A stretch of DNA of 64,000 nucleotides from Nonomuraea jabiensis (GCF_014204795.1 NZ_JACHMB010000001.1:8258501-8322500); one strand, 5' to 3'; shown: positions 34,129 to 43,147, counted from the stretch's first letter. Notes: generated from the sequence alone by a model not told the origin. Made by a program: numbers and translations.

Positions 34129-35196
34129 ATGACCCCCCATGTCCGGACAGCCGCATTAACCCTGGCCGTCCTCCTCACCGCGACCGCGTGCGCCAAGGCG
34201 GAGGCACCACAGAGCGCGCCCGCCGCCGCGAGCACGGCGGGGCAGCAGGTCGTGCAGTCGCCCTCCGGCTCGGCCGGGCCGACGTGCACGCTGGATCAGT
34301 TCGGTGGGACGAAGTTCGACCTCAAGACGGCCACGGTCGGGTTCTCGCAGTCGGAGAAGGAGGCCAACCCCTTCCGCATCGCCGAGACCAAATCGATCAA
34401 GGACGAGGCCGCCAAGCTCGGCATCGCGAACCTCAAGGTCACCAACGCCCAGTCCCAGTTCTCCAAGCAGATCACCGACGTCCAGCAGCTCATCGCCCAG
34501 GGCGTACGGCTCCTGGTCATCGCGCCCCTGAACTCCGACGGCTGGGAGCCGGTCCTCCAGCAGGCCGCCGCCAAGAAGATCCCGATCATCACGGTGGACC
34601 GGAAGATCAACGCCAAGGCGTGCAGCGACTACCTGACGTTCATCGGCTCGGACTTCTACGAGCAGGGCAAGCGCGCCGCCGACCGCATGATCGAGGCGCT
34701 GAACGGCAAGGGCAAGGTCGCCATCCTCCTCGGTGCCCCCGGCAACAACGTCACCACCGAGCGCACGAACGGCTTCAAGGACCGCGTCAAGGAGAAGGCG
34801 CCCGGGATCACGATCTCGTTCGAGCAGACCGGCGAGTTCGCTCGTGAGAAGGGGCAGCAGGTCACCGAGCAGCTCATCCAGTCCAACCCCGACATCAACG
34901 GCATCTACGCCGAGAACGACGAGATGGCCCTGGGCGCCGTCACCGCGCTGAAGGGCGCGGGCAAGGAGCCCGGCGACATCAAGATCGTGTCGGTGGACGG
35001 CACCCGCAGCGCCGTCCAGGGCATCGCCGACGGCTGGCTGCACGCGGTCATCGAGTCGAACCCCCGCTTCGGGCCGCTCGCCTTCGAGACCGCCCAGAAG
35101 TTCCTCGACGGGCAGCCCATCCCGGACAAGGTGATCATCTCGGACCGGGACTACGACACGGGCAACGCCAAGGACTCCCTCGGTGAGGCGTACTGA
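34129..35196 (+). CDS. Sugar ABC transporter substrate-binding lipoprotein (YtfQ-like)
   Basis: 355 residues. A lipoprotein signal (TLAVLLTATAC) places Cys at about residue 20, so the mature protein is anchored to the outer face of the membrane. The body is a type I periplasmic-binding fold: KTATVGFSQSEKEANPFRIA, LLVIAPLNSDGWEPVLQQAA, IITVDRKINAKACSDYLTFI, GIYAENDEMALGAVTALKGA, VSVDGTRSAVQGIADG. The VGFSQ and WEPVL blocks and the following domain order resemble E. coli YtfQ, which binds galactofuranose, more than ribose- or xylose-binding proteins. It precedes the ATPase and two permeases in one operon. The specificity is inferred from these motifs only. Confidence 0.88.
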   Translation: MTPHVRTAALTLAVLLTATACAKAEAPQSAPAAASTAGQQVVQSPSGSAGPTCTLDQFGGTKFDLKTATVGFSQSEKEANPFRIAETKSIKDEAAKLGIANLKVTNAQSQFSKQITDVQQLIAQGVRLLVIAPLNSDGWEPVLQQAAAKKIPIITVDRKINAKACSDYLTFIGSDFYEQGKRAADRMIEALNGKGKVAILLGAPGNNVTTERTNGFKDRVKEKAPGITISFEQTGEFAREKGQQVTEQLIQSNPDINGIYAENDEMALGAVTALKGAGKEPGDIKIVSVDGTRSAVQGIADGWLHAVIESNPRFGPLAFETAQKFLDGQPIPDKVIISDRDYDTGNAKDSLGEAY

Positions 35197-37438
35197 CTTG
35201 GAACCGGTTCTCGAGGCCCGGGCGGTCAGCAAGCGCTTCCCCGGCGTACTCGCTCTCGACGGTGTGTCCCTCGCCCTGCGCCCGGGCGAGGTGCACGCCC
35301 TCGTCGGCGAGAACGGCGCGGGCAAGTCCACGCTGATCAAGGTCTTCACCGGCGTGTACCGGCCGGACGGCGGCGAGCTGCGCTACCAGGGGGATCCCGC
35401 CGTCTTCGGCACCCCGATGGAAGCGCAGCGCGCCGGGATCTCCACCATCTACCAGGAGGTCAACCTCGTCCCGATGATGAGCGTGGCCCGCAACCTGCTG
35501 CTCGGCCGCGAGCCGCGCGGCCGCTTCGGGGTGATCGACGCGGCTGCGATGCACGGGCAGGCGCAACGCGTTCTCGCCGGGTACGGCGTCGCGACCGACG
35601 TCCGCCGGCCGTTGCGCACCCTCGGGGTCGGGGCCCAGCAGATGGTCGCCCTGGCCAGGGCGGTCTCGGTGGACGCGCGGGTGGTCATCATGGACGAGCC
35701 CACGTCCTCGCTGGAGCCGCGGGAGGTGGAGACGCTGTTCGGGGTGATCCGGCGGCTGCGGGACGCGGGGATCGCCGTCATGTACGTCAGCCACCGGCTG
35801 GACGAGCTGTATCGGGTGTGCGACCAGGTGACGGTGTTACGGGACGGCCGCGTCGCCCACTCGGGGCCGCTCGCCGAGGTGGAGCGGCTGCGCCTCATCT
35901 CGCTCATGCTGGGACGTGACCTGAACGAGGTCCGTACGGGCGGCCTCACCCGCTTCTCCCGCACCCGCCACCGCACCACCACCCTTGCCCCGTCCCCACC
36001 GGAGCTCGCGGCATCGGCGGGACCCGCGACGCTGGAGGGATCGGCGGTCGCGAGAGGGCCCGCGACCTCGGCAGCGGGCCCTGCGGTGTCAGCGCGGTCT
36101 GCAACGCCGGAGGGGCAGACGGCCTCTGAGGGGCCTGCGGAGGCGGCGCGGTCTGCGACCGCTTTGGGGCTTGCGGGGTCGGAAGGGCTCGTGAGCTCGG
36201 CCGGTTTTGCGGGGGCGTCGGCGGATCTGGCGGCGTCGGCGAGGCGTGCGGCGCCGTCGGAGATCGCGGCGTCGGAGCGACCTGTGGGCTCGGAAGGACC
36301 TGCGGTGGCGTCGGAAGGACCGGCGGCATCGTTGGAAGGACCGGTGGCGTCGTCGGAAGGGTCTGCGGTGGCGTCGGAAAGGTCTGCGGAGCCGGCGGGG
36401 CCTGCAACGCCGCCAGTGCACGCGGCGTCCGAGGGGGCTGTGGGTGTGGCCGGTTCCGGTGCTTCGGTGACCGGCGGTGCCTCGGCTGACCCGCCGCTCG
36501 AATCTGACGGGCTGGGGTCTGACGGGCTGGGGTCTGACGGGCTGGGGTCCGATGGGCTGGGTGTGGTCCAGATGGGCGTTGGGGTGGGTGCGCCTGTGGT
36601 CGAGGCGCGGGGGCTCACTCGCCGTCACGTTCTCGACGGCGTGGACGTGGCCATCGCGCCCGGTGAGGTCGTCGGGCTGGGCGGACTGCTGGGCGCGGGG
36701 CGGACCGAGACCGCCAAGGCCATCGTCGGTGCGCTCCCGCTCGACGGCGGCCAGGTGCTGGTGGCGGGCCGGCCGCTCCGTAAGGGGACGAAGGCGGCGA
36801 TCAGGGCGGGGGTGAGCCTGCTGCCCGAGGATCGCAAGGCCGAGGGCATCATCCCGACCCTCTCGGTACGGGAGAACATCGCCCTGGCCGCCCTCCCGAG
36901 CCTGGGTACGGCAGGCGTGGTGTCCGATGCGAAGATCGACCGGGTGGTCGAGATCTTCATGCGGAGGCTGAGGATCAAGGCCGCGTCGCCGCATCAGCTG
37001 GTCTCGGAGTTGTCCGGTGGCAACCAGCAGAAGGTGCTGCTCGCCCGCTGGCTGGCCGTGCGACCCAAGGTGCTACTGCTCGACGAGCCCACCCGGGGCA
37101 TCGACGTCGGCGCGAAGGCCGAGGTGCAGGCGCTGATCGACGAGCTGGCCGAGGAGGGGCTGGGCGTGCTGCTGATCTCCTCCGACCTGGAGGAGTTGGT
37201 CGAGGGCGCCGACAGGATCCTGGTGTTGCGCGAGGGCGCGGTCGTGGGGGAGCTGTCGGGCGAAGAGGTCACCGAGGAGAGGATCATGGCGACGATCGCG
37301 GAGCACCCGGCTGCGGATCAGCCGCCCGTGGAGCGCAAGACGGTGGAGCAGGCGGCCGTGGAGCGCAAGACAGCGGAGCAGGCGGCCGTGGATGAGGCGG
37401 CTGTGGGGCGGGCGGGCGAGGAGCGGGGCGATGGCTGA
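35183..37438 (+). CDS. Sugar ABC transporter ATPase (YtfR/RbsA type) with ~220-residue low-complexity linker insertion
   Basis: 751 residues, against about 500 for the family. Domain 1 (about 5-250) has Walker A GENGAGKST and DEPTSSL, and domain 2 (about 471-715) has LGAGRTE, LSGGNQQKV and DEPTRGIDV, so both nucleotide domains appear complete. Between them, at 35940-36596, lies an Ala/Ser/Gly/Pro/Glu-rich segment (motifs ASEGPAAS, SEGSAVASE) ending in four SDGLG units. The paralogue at 24621 has a linker of about 25 residues here. The C terminus carries a further repeat (VERKTVEQAA, VERKTAEQAA). The GTG at 35183 overlaps the binding-protein gene by 14 bp; a TTG at 35198 is an alternative. It powers import through the two permeases that follow. 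Confidence 0.88.
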   Translation: MRRTDLEPVLEARAVSKRFPGVLALDGVSLALRPGEVHALVGENGAGKSTLIKVFTGVYRPDGGELRYQGDPAVFGTPMEAQRAGISTIYQEVNLVPMMSVARNLLLGREPRGRFGVIDAAAMHGQAQRVLAGYGVATDVRRPLRTLGVGAQQMVALARAVSVDARVVIMDEPTSSLEPREVETLFGVIRRLRDAGIAVMYVSHRLDELYRVCDQVTVLRDGRVAHSGPLAEVERLRLISLMLGRDLNEVRTGGLTRFSRTRHRTTTLAPSPPELAASAGPATLEGSAVARGPATSAAGPAVSARSATPEGQTASEGPAEAARSATALGLAGSEGLVSSAGFAGASADLAASARRAAPSEIAASERPVGSEGPAVASEGPAASLEGPVASSEGSAVASERSAEPAGPATPPVHAASEGAVGVAGSGASVTGGASADPPLESDGLGSDGLGSDGLGSDGLGVVQMGVGVGAPVVEARGLTRRHVLDGVDVAIAPGEVVGLGGLLGAGRTETAKAIVGALPLDGGQVLVAGRPLRKGTKAAIRAGVSLLPEDRKAEGIIPTLSVRENIALAALPSLGTAGVVSDAKIDRVVEIFMRRLRIKAASPHQLVSELSGGNQQKVLLARWLAVRPKVLLLDEPTRGIDVGAKAEVQALIDELAEEGLGVLLISSDLEELVEGADRILVLREGAVVGELSGEEVTEERIMATIAEHPAADQPPVERKTVEQAAVERKTAEQAAVDEAAVGRAGEERGDG
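36503..36562 (+). repeat. 15-bp coding repeat (SDGLG), 4 units
   Basis: Three exact copies of TCTGACGGGCTGGGG and one variant (TCCGATGGGCTGGGT), at the end of the inserted linker of the ABC ATPase. Confidence 0.85.
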
Positions 37439-38390
37439 GCTCACCGTGCAGGGGCGCGTCGCCGTGCTCAAGCCGCGCCTGTTCGCCTGGGTCCAGGATT
37501 ACGGCGTGTACGCGGCGGTGCTGGCGCTGCTGCTGTTCAACGTGCTGTTCACCCCCCACTTCCTGGACGCGGCGAACTTCCGCACCCAGCTCGTCCAGGT
37601 CACCCCCATCGTGATCGTCTCGCTCGGCATGGCGCTGGTGATCGGCACCCAGGGCATCGACCTGTCGGTCGGCTCGGTGATGGCGCTCGCGGCCGCGCTG
37701 GTCGTGCTCTACCTCGGGTACGGCTGGCTGCCCGCGCTGATCGTGGCCGTGGCCGGAGGCGCCGTGGTCGGGGCGGCGGGCGGGGCGCTGGTGGCGTACG
37801 TCGGAGTGCAGCCGATCGTGGCCACCCTGGCGCTGCTGGTCGGTGTACGCGGGCTGGCGAACGTCCTGGTGCCGCAGCTCGTCGAGTTCCGCAACCCGGA
37901 CCTGATCGCGCTCGGCAGCAGTTCGGTCGCCGGGATCCCGGTCATCGTGCTCATCGCGGCGGCGCTGACGGTGGTCGTGCTGTTCGTGGTGCGGCGGACC
38001 ACGTTCGGGCGGCAGGTGGTGGCGATCGGCGGCAACCGGTCGGCCAGCGAGCTGTCCGGGCTGCCGGTCAAACGCGTGCTCCTGACCGTCTACGTGATCT
38101 CGGGGCTGCTGGCGGCGCTGGCCGGGGTGCTGGCCACGGCCCGGCTGCAGGCCAGCGACCCGACCTCGCTCGGGCTCTTCATCGAGCTGTCGGCGATCAC
38201 GGCGGTCGTGGTCGGCGGCACCCCGCTGACCGGCGGCCGCATCAGGGTGCTGAGCACGGTCATGGGCGCGCTGCTCATGCAACTGCTGTCGGCCACGCTG
38301 ATCAAGCACAACCTGCCGCAGTCGTGGACCCAGATGGTCCAGGCGGTCATCATCCTGGCCGCCGTCTACGCCACCCGGGAGCGCCGATGA
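37431..38390 (+). CDS. Sugar ABC transporter permease (YtfT/RbsC type)
   Basis: 319 residues from the ATG at 37431 (GAGGAG 7 bases upstream), overlapping the ATPase stop by 8 bp. About eight to ten hydrophobic helices are visible (DYGVYAAVLALLLFNVLFTP, VTPIVIVSLGMALVIGTQGI). The GTQGIDLSVGSVMALAAA block is the conserved motif of CUT2 permeases and in position and sequence is like YtfT. With the following permease it would form the transmembrane channel as a heterodimer, energised by the ATPase at 35183. Confidence 0.9.
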   Translation: MAELTVQGRVAVLKPRLFAWVQDYGVYAAVLALLLFNVLFTPHFLDAANFRTQLVQVTPIVIVSLGMALVIGTQGIDLSVGSVMALAAALVVLYLGYGWLPALIVAVAGGAVVGAAGGALVAYVGVQPIVATLALLVGVRGLANVLVPQLVEFRNPDLIALGSSSVAGIPVIVLIAAALTVVVLFVVRRTTFGRQVVAIGGNRSASELSGLPVKRVLLTVYVISGLLAALAGVLATARLQASDPTSLGLFIELSAITAVVVGGTPLTGGRIRVLSTVMGALLMQLLSATLIKHNLPQSWTQMVQAVIILAAVYATRERR

Positions 38391-39340
38391 ACCGTGAACA
38401 GGTGAGCCGCATCCTCCAGCAGCACGGCGCCATGATGGTGCTCGGCCTGCTGGTGATCGTGGGCAGCCTGGCGTTCGACTCGTTCGCCACGCCGGAGAAC
38501 GCCGCCAGCGTCGTCGTGTCGTCGTCCTTCCTGGCGGTCATCGCGATCGGGATGACGTTCGTCATCATCAGCGGCGGGATCGACCTGTCGGTGGGGTCGC
38601 TGTTCGTGCTCGGCGGCGTGCTGGCCGCGTACGGGTCGCAGTACGGGCTGATCGTGGCGCTGCTGCTGCCCCTGGCCGTGTGCGGGGTGGTCGGCCTGCT
38701 CCAGGGCCTGGTCATCGCGCGTACGGGGATGGCGCCGTTCATCGTGACCCTGGCGGGGCTGCTCGGCGTGCGCGGCCTGATGCTGGCGATCTCGAACGAG
38801 GGCGCCACCACCTATCTCGTGAAAAATCGGGCCTTCGCCACCCTCGGCCAGGGCGAGCTCCTCGGCCTGTCGTACCCCGTCTACATCACGATCATCCTGG
38901 CCCTGCTGGCGATGGTCCTGCTGCAGCGCACCGGCTTCGGCCAGAACGTCTACGCCATCGGCGGCAACGAGCAGGCGGCGGCCTTCATGGGCGTCCCGGT
39001 CGCGCGTACGAAGGTCTACGTGTACGTGATGTCCGCCCTCCTCGCGGGCCTGGCGGGAGCGTTGAACGCCGCCCGGCTCTCCTCCGGGGTGACGATCCTC
39101 GGCATCGGCCTCGAACTGGACGCCATCGCGGCCGTCGTGATCGGCGGCACGCTGCTGACCGGGGGAGCGGGCGGCATCACCGGGACCGTGGCCGGGGTGC
39201 TGCTGCTGGGCGTCATCCAGAGCCTGATCAACCAGGTGGGGAGCCTGACGTCGGCGTTCCAGCAGGTGGTGAGCGGGATGTTCCTGGCGCTGGTCGTGGT
39301 GGCGCAGCGGCTGCTGAGCAAGGCGCAGCGGCTGACGTAG
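38387..39340 (+). CDS. Sugar ABC transporter permease (YjfF type)
   Basis: 317 residues. The ATG at 38387 overlaps the preceding stop (ATGA, 4 bp). The conserved block GMTFVIISGGIDLSVGSLFV and the C-terminal LDAIAAVVIGGTLLTGGAGG match E. coli YjfF, the second permease of the YtfQ-YtfR-YtfT-YjfF galactofuranose system. Two distinct permeases with one double ATPase is the arrangement of that system, whereas Rbs-type systems usually have a single permease gene. This is the last gene of the operon. Confidence 0.9.
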   Translation: MNREQVSRILQQHGAMMVLGLLVIVGSLAFDSFATPENAASVVVSSSFLAVIAIGMTFVIISGGIDLSVGSLFVLGGVLAAYGSQYGLIVALLLPLAVCGVVGLLQGLVIARTGMAPFIVTLAGLLGVRGLMLAISNEGATTYLVKNRAFATLGQGELLGLSYPVYITIILALLAMVLLQRTGFGQNVYAIGGNEQAAAFMGVPVARTKVYVYVMSALLAGLAGALNAARLSSGVTILGIGLELDAIAAVVIGGTLLTGGAGGITGTVAGVLLLGVIQSLINQVGSLTSAFQQVVSGMFLALVVVAQRLLSKAQRLT

Positions 39341-39385
39341 GGGCGAGCCGCTCTGCCGCCACGCGGACGGGAGGAATGCTCACGA

Positions 39386-39428
39386 TTGATGTTAGCCGTT
39401 TGCAAGATTCGGCGCTCATAATGCGGCC
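39386..39428 (+). promoter_or_regulatory. Candidate leaderless promoter of the pseudokinase gene
   Basis: CATAAT at 39417-39422 matches the -10 consensus in five of six positions, and a TTAGCC at about 39392-39397 could be a weak -35 (19-base spacer). The expected transcription start would be at or next to the ATG at 39429, giving a leaderless mRNA. No ribosome-binding site precedes the ATG, which agrees. Confidence 0.4.
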
Positions 39429-42191
39429 ATGCCGCCGATAACTGAACTCAGAGCAGGAGATCCCTCCGGTCTCGGAGGCTACGAGATCCGGGGACGGCTG
39501 GGAGAAGGCGTTCAGGGTGTCGTCTATCTGGGCGTCGACGAGCAGGGGAGGCAGGCGGCCGTCAAATGGCTGCGGCCCGAGCTGGCGGGTGACGGGGCGG
39601 CGGCGGAGCGGTTCGCCAGGGAGGTGGCGGCGGCGCAGCGGGTGGCGCCGTTCTGCACCGCGAAGGTGCTGGACAGCGGCGTGCACGAGGGCCGCCCGTA
39701 CATCGTCAGCGAGTACGTGGACGGCCTGACGCTGGAGCGCGCGGTGTGCGAGGAGGGGCCGCGCATCGGGCCCGCGCTGCACCGGCTGGCCATCGGCACC
39801 GCCACCGCCCTCGCCGCCATCCACCAGGCCGGCATCGTGCACCGCGACTTCAGCCCCGGCAACGTGCTGCTGGGCAGCGAGGGGCCCAGGGTGATCGGGT
39901 TCGGCATCGCCAGGGCGTTCGACGTGACCTCCGGCGACACGACCGTGCCCGTGGGGGACTCGGCGTTCCTGGCGCCCGAGCAACTCCTCGGGGATCCCGC
40001 CGGGCCGGCGGCCGACATGTTCGCCTGGGCGTGCACCATCGTCTTCGCGGCCTCCGGCGCGGGGCCGTTCGCGGCCGGCAACATGCCCGCGACCGTGCAG
40101 CGCGTGCTCAACGCCGAGCCGGACCTGGGGCGGTTGACGGGGACGTTGCGCGATCTGGTCGCGGCCTGCCTGTCCAAGGATCCCGGGCGGCGGCCGACTG
40201 CCGAGCAGGTGATCCACCGCCTCCTGGAGCACCCGACCTCGAACCCGGACGCCCTCCACCAGGCCGCCGCCGCCCTCGGCGCCGCCCCGGCGGGTGCCGC
40301 CTCTTCGCCGGGCGCCGCACCGCCGGCGGGCACCACGTCTTCACCGGGCGGGGCGCCCGGACCGGGGGGTGAACAGTCGTCGGGTGGGGCGTATTCGCCG
40401 GGGGCGGGGCCTTCGGCGGGTGCCGGATCCTCAGCGGGTGGCGAGGCGTCGCGTGGGGGCGCGCCTTCGGCTGGTGGCGAGGCGTCGCGTGGTGGTGCGG
40501 GCTGGGCTGGTGGCGAGGCGTCGCGTGGAGGCGCGCCTTCCGATGGCGGCGAGGTGCCGGGCGGTGGTGCGGGCTGGGCTGGTGGCGAGGCGTCGCGTGG
40601 AGGCGCGCCTTCCGATGGCGGCGAGGTGCCGCGCGGTGGTGCGGGCGCGGCTGGTGGTGGGGCGCCGTCTGGTGACGTGGGGTCGGTCGGAGGCGGGGTC
40701 TCGGGGGGTGGAGGGTCTGCGTGGCGGGTGCCGGGCGGTGATCGGGCCGGTGGGTCTGGGCCGCAGGTGTGGGCCGGGCAGCAGCAGCCGCATCCCCAGC
40801 CGTCCTACCCGCAGCAGTCGCATCCTCAGCCGCCGTACCCTCAGCCGCCGTACCCTCAGCCGCCGTACCCGCAGCCGCCGCACCCCCAGCCGCCGCACCC
40901 CCAGCCGCCGTATCCCCAGCCTCCATATCCCTCGCCGAACCCGTCGAACCCGTCGAACCCGCCGCCACCGAGCCAGTACCGGCCGTTGGGTGGGGATCAG
41001 CCGCCGCCCCCCGGCGGGCGCCCGGGGTTCGAGCCGCCCGCCCCCTTCCACCAGCCGGGCACCCCACCCAGAGGCATCCCGTACGGCAGCCCGCCCCCAA
41101 GCCCGTCCGCCGGCAACCGGAGGAACTGGCTGATCGGGGGAGCCATCGCGGGCGTGGCGCTGGTGGCGGCGATCGCCATCGTCGTGGTGACCGTCATCAA
41201 CCTGCCGTCCAGACCGCAAGCACTCCCCACACCCGTCCCGAACACCACGACGGCGTCCCCGACCCCCACCGTGTCCCCGGTCCCGACCGCGAACCTCACC
41301 TCGGTCCGGCTCCCCGACACCGACGCCACCGTGTACGAGAGCCCGGACGACCCGGTCAGGCTGACGACGTACATGGTCAGGGACACCAAGTCCAAGGACT
41401 GGGTGTACTACGCCCGCGACTCCCTGACGGGAGGTTTCACGAAATATCAGGACCAGTGGGAGAGCATGCTCTCCCCGGACGGCCGCTACCTCGCCCAACG
41501 CGGCAAGAGCTTCACCGACCACTACGACTCCGTGGAGATCACCGACAAGACGACGGGCGAGCGCTTCTCGGTCAAGACCTCCCGCCAGCCGCTCAGCGCG
41601 TACATCCAGGCCTGGTCCCGCGACAGCACCCGCGTGCTGTTCAACGTCGGCAACCCCGTCAAGGACACCTGGCAGTCGACCGGCTTCGCCATCGTGGACG
41701 TGACCACCAGGCAGGCCACGGTCGCCTCGCTCAGGGAGAGCTCGCTGAAGAACATCAGGTACGGCTTCGACGACACCGACACCGGCGTGGTCGCCATGTC
41801 GGTCGACGCCTCGCAGCAGGTCCTGCGCTTCTTCGACGCGAACGGCCTGCGCGTCCGCCGCATCCCGAACGTGGGCGCCGGCATCGCCGACGAGCTGTTC
41901 TCGCCGTCGGGCAGGCGGTTCGTCACCGACTGCCCGGGTCTGGAGAGCGGCAACAACTGCGTGTACGACAGCCGGACCGGCGCCGAGGTGAAGCGGATCG
42001 AGTCGGCCTGCGGCAGCCTGGCCGCCTGGTTCGACGACGATCACCTGCTCTGCTGGGTGCGCCCGGACGGCACCTCAGACAAGCAGCAGGTCCAGGTGAT
42101 CGACTTCACCGGGAAGATGGTGCGCCTGCTGGCCGAGATCCCGACCAGGGGCGACGATCTCCAGGTGGTCTACACGTTCCAGAAGGGCTAG
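39429..42191 (+). CDS. Membrane Ser/Thr kinase-like protein (probable pseudokinase) with repeat linker and C-terminal propeller-like domain
   Basis: 920 residues. The kinase fold (1-275) keeps the GEGVQGVV loop, AVKWL lysine, HRDFSPGN loop and LAPEQ. The DFG motif reads GFG: the Mg-binding Asp is Gly157, coded by GGG at 39897-39899. Loss of this residue usually abolishes catalysis. The catalytic-loop Lys of HRDLK is also Ser. Residues about 285-550 are low complexity: Gly/Ala/Ser repeats, including a 24-residue unit present twice (40494-40637), then PPYPQ-type repeats (40830-40925). A membrane helix near 570-592 (WLIGGAIAGVALVAAIAIVV) leads to an extracytoplasmic domain of about 325 residues with WD40/TolB-like elements (LSPDGRYLAQRG, VTTRQATVASLRE). 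It is closely related to the kinase at 16960 in the N-terminal lobe. Confidence 0.85.
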   Translation: MPPITELRAGDPSGLGGYEIRGRLGEGVQGVVYLGVDEQGRQAAVKWLRPELAGDGAAAERFAREVAAAQRVAPFCTAKVLDSGVHEGRPYIVSEYVDGLTLERAVCEEGPRIGPALHRLAIGTATALAAIHQAGIVHRDFSPGNVLLGSEGPRVIGFGIARAFDVTSGDTTVPVGDSAFLAPEQLLGDPAGPAADMFAWACTIVFAASGAGPFAAGNMPATVQRVLNAEPDLGRLTGTLRDLVAACLSKDPGRRPTAEQVIHRLLEHPTSNPDALHQAAAALGAAPAGAASSPGAAPPAGTTSSPGGAPGPGGEQSSGGAYSPGAGPSAGAGSSAGGEASRGGAPSAGGEASRGGAGWAGGEASRGGAPSDGGEVPGGGAGWAGGEASRGGAPSDGGEVPRGGAGAAGGGAPSGDVGSVGGGVSGGGGSAWRVPGGDRAGGSGPQVWAGQQQPHPQPSYPQQSHPQPPYPQPPYPQPPYPQPPHPQPPHPQPPYPQPPYPSPNPSNPSNPPPPSQYRPLGGDQPPPPGGRPGFEPPAPFHQPGTPPRGIPYGSPPPSPSAGNRRNWLIGGAIAGVALVAAIAIVVVTVINLPSRPQALPTPVPNTTTASPTPTVSPVPTANLTSVRLPDTDATVYESPDDPVRLTTYMVRDTKSKDWVYYARDSLTGGFTKYQDQWESMLSPDGRYLAQRGKSFTDHYDSVEITDKTTGERFSVKTSRQPLSAYIQAWSRDSTRVLFNVGNPVKDTWQSTGFAIVDVTTRQATVASLRESSLKNIRYGFDDTDTGVVAMSVDASQQVLRFFDANGLRVRRIPNVGAGIADELFSPSGRRFVTDCPGLESGNNCVYDSRTGAEVKRIESACGSLAAWFDDDHLLCWVRPDGTSDKQQVQVIDFTGKMVRLLAEIPTRGDDLQVVYTFQKG
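40494..40637 (+). repeat. 72-bp coding tandem duplication
   Basis: Two adjacent 72-bp copies (40494-40565 and 40566-40637) beginning GGTGCGGGCTGGGCTGGTGG, with related partial copies on both sides (from about 40437). They encode the GEASRGGAPSDGGEVP unit in the linker of the pseudokinase. Confidence 0.85.
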
Positions 42192-43102
42192 CGCACCCGG
42201 CCGCGCGGCTTCAGCCGCGTGGTGGGCAGGACGGGCGCGGGGAGCGGCGCCCCGTCGAACCCCTCGACGGCGCCGAACCCCTCGCCCTCCATCCAGTCCT
42301 TGCGGAACGCGGCGATCTCGTCGTGGGAGCGGCCGACGAAGTTCCACCACATGACGATCTCCTCGCCGAAGGGCTCGCCGCCGATCAGCAGGACCCGGCC
42401 GCGCCCCGACAGCCGCAGCGCGGACCGCCCCGGCGGCAGGTAGACCAGCGGCCCGGGCTCCAGCCGCTCGACCGCGCCGTCGAGCAGCAGCACGCCGTGC
42501 TCGAACCCGGGCGACAGCGGCACCTCGCACGTGCCGTCCACCGCGATCTCGGCCCCCACCAGCGGGCTGAACGCGGTGGCGGGCGATGCGACCCCGCCGA
42601 GCGACCCCATGGCGACGGTCGCCTCGAAACCGGGCCCCGTGAGCACGGGCAGCGCCGGATGGTGTTCGAACGCGGGCCCGGTGTGCCGGTGTTCGCCGGG
42701 CAGCGCCACCCACAGCTGCACCCCGTGCAGCACGGTCTCCGGCGACTCCTCCGAATGGGAGATGCCCCGGCCGGCGGTCATCAGGTTGAGCTGGCCGGGG
42801 CGGATCTCCTGCAGGCTGCCCAGGCTGTCGCGGTGCAGCACCTCGCCCTCGACCAGCCAGCTCACCGTCTGCAGCCCGGTGTGCGGGTGCGGCGGCACCC
42901 GCATCGTGGCGCGCTGCGGCCCGTAGGCGTCCACGAAGCACCACGTGCCGATCATGCGCCGGTGCACGCCCGGCAGCGTCCTGCTGACCGTCATCGCGCG
43001 TGGCCCGCCCAGCGGCACCTCGCGGCCCATCAGCACCTCGCCGTCCGCGCCCGCCTCGGTGCCGCAGCGGATCTCCTGCGGGTCAAGCTCCAGGTTGCTC
43101 AC
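42188..43102 (-). CDS. Pirin family protein
   Basis: 304 residues from the GTG at 43102. The N-terminal cupin carries the metal-binding pattern PPHPHTGLQTVSWLVEGEVL followed by HRDSLG and later GRGISHSEES, as in pirins with quercetin 2,3-dioxygenase-like cupins. The C-terminal cupin is at about 180-280 (VDGTCEVPLSPGFEHGVLLL). Bacterial pirins are Fe-binding and some have quercetinase activity; the role here is unknown. It is convergent with the pseudokinase gene, with stop codons that overlap by three bases, and a MBL-fold gene lies upstream on the same strand. Confidence 0.9.
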   Translation of the reverse strand: MSNLELDPQEIRCGTEAGADGEVLMGREVPLGGPRAMTVSRTLPGVHRRMIGTWCFVDAYGPQRATMRVPPHPHTGLQTVSWLVEGEVLHRDSLGSLQEIRPGQLNLMTAGRGISHSEESPETVLHGVQLWVALPGEHRHTGPAFEHHPALPVLTGPGFEATVAMGSLGGVASPATAFSPLVGAEIAVDGTCEVPLSPGFEHGVLLLDGAVERLEPGPLVYLPPGRSALRLSGRGRVLLIGGEPFGEEIVMWWNFVGRSHDEIAAFRKDWMEGEGFGAVEGFDGAPLPAPVLPTTRLKPRGRVR

Positions 43103-43147
43103 GCCACGACTGTACGGGCAGCGCGGGCGCAGCCGGCGGGCAGGGGC

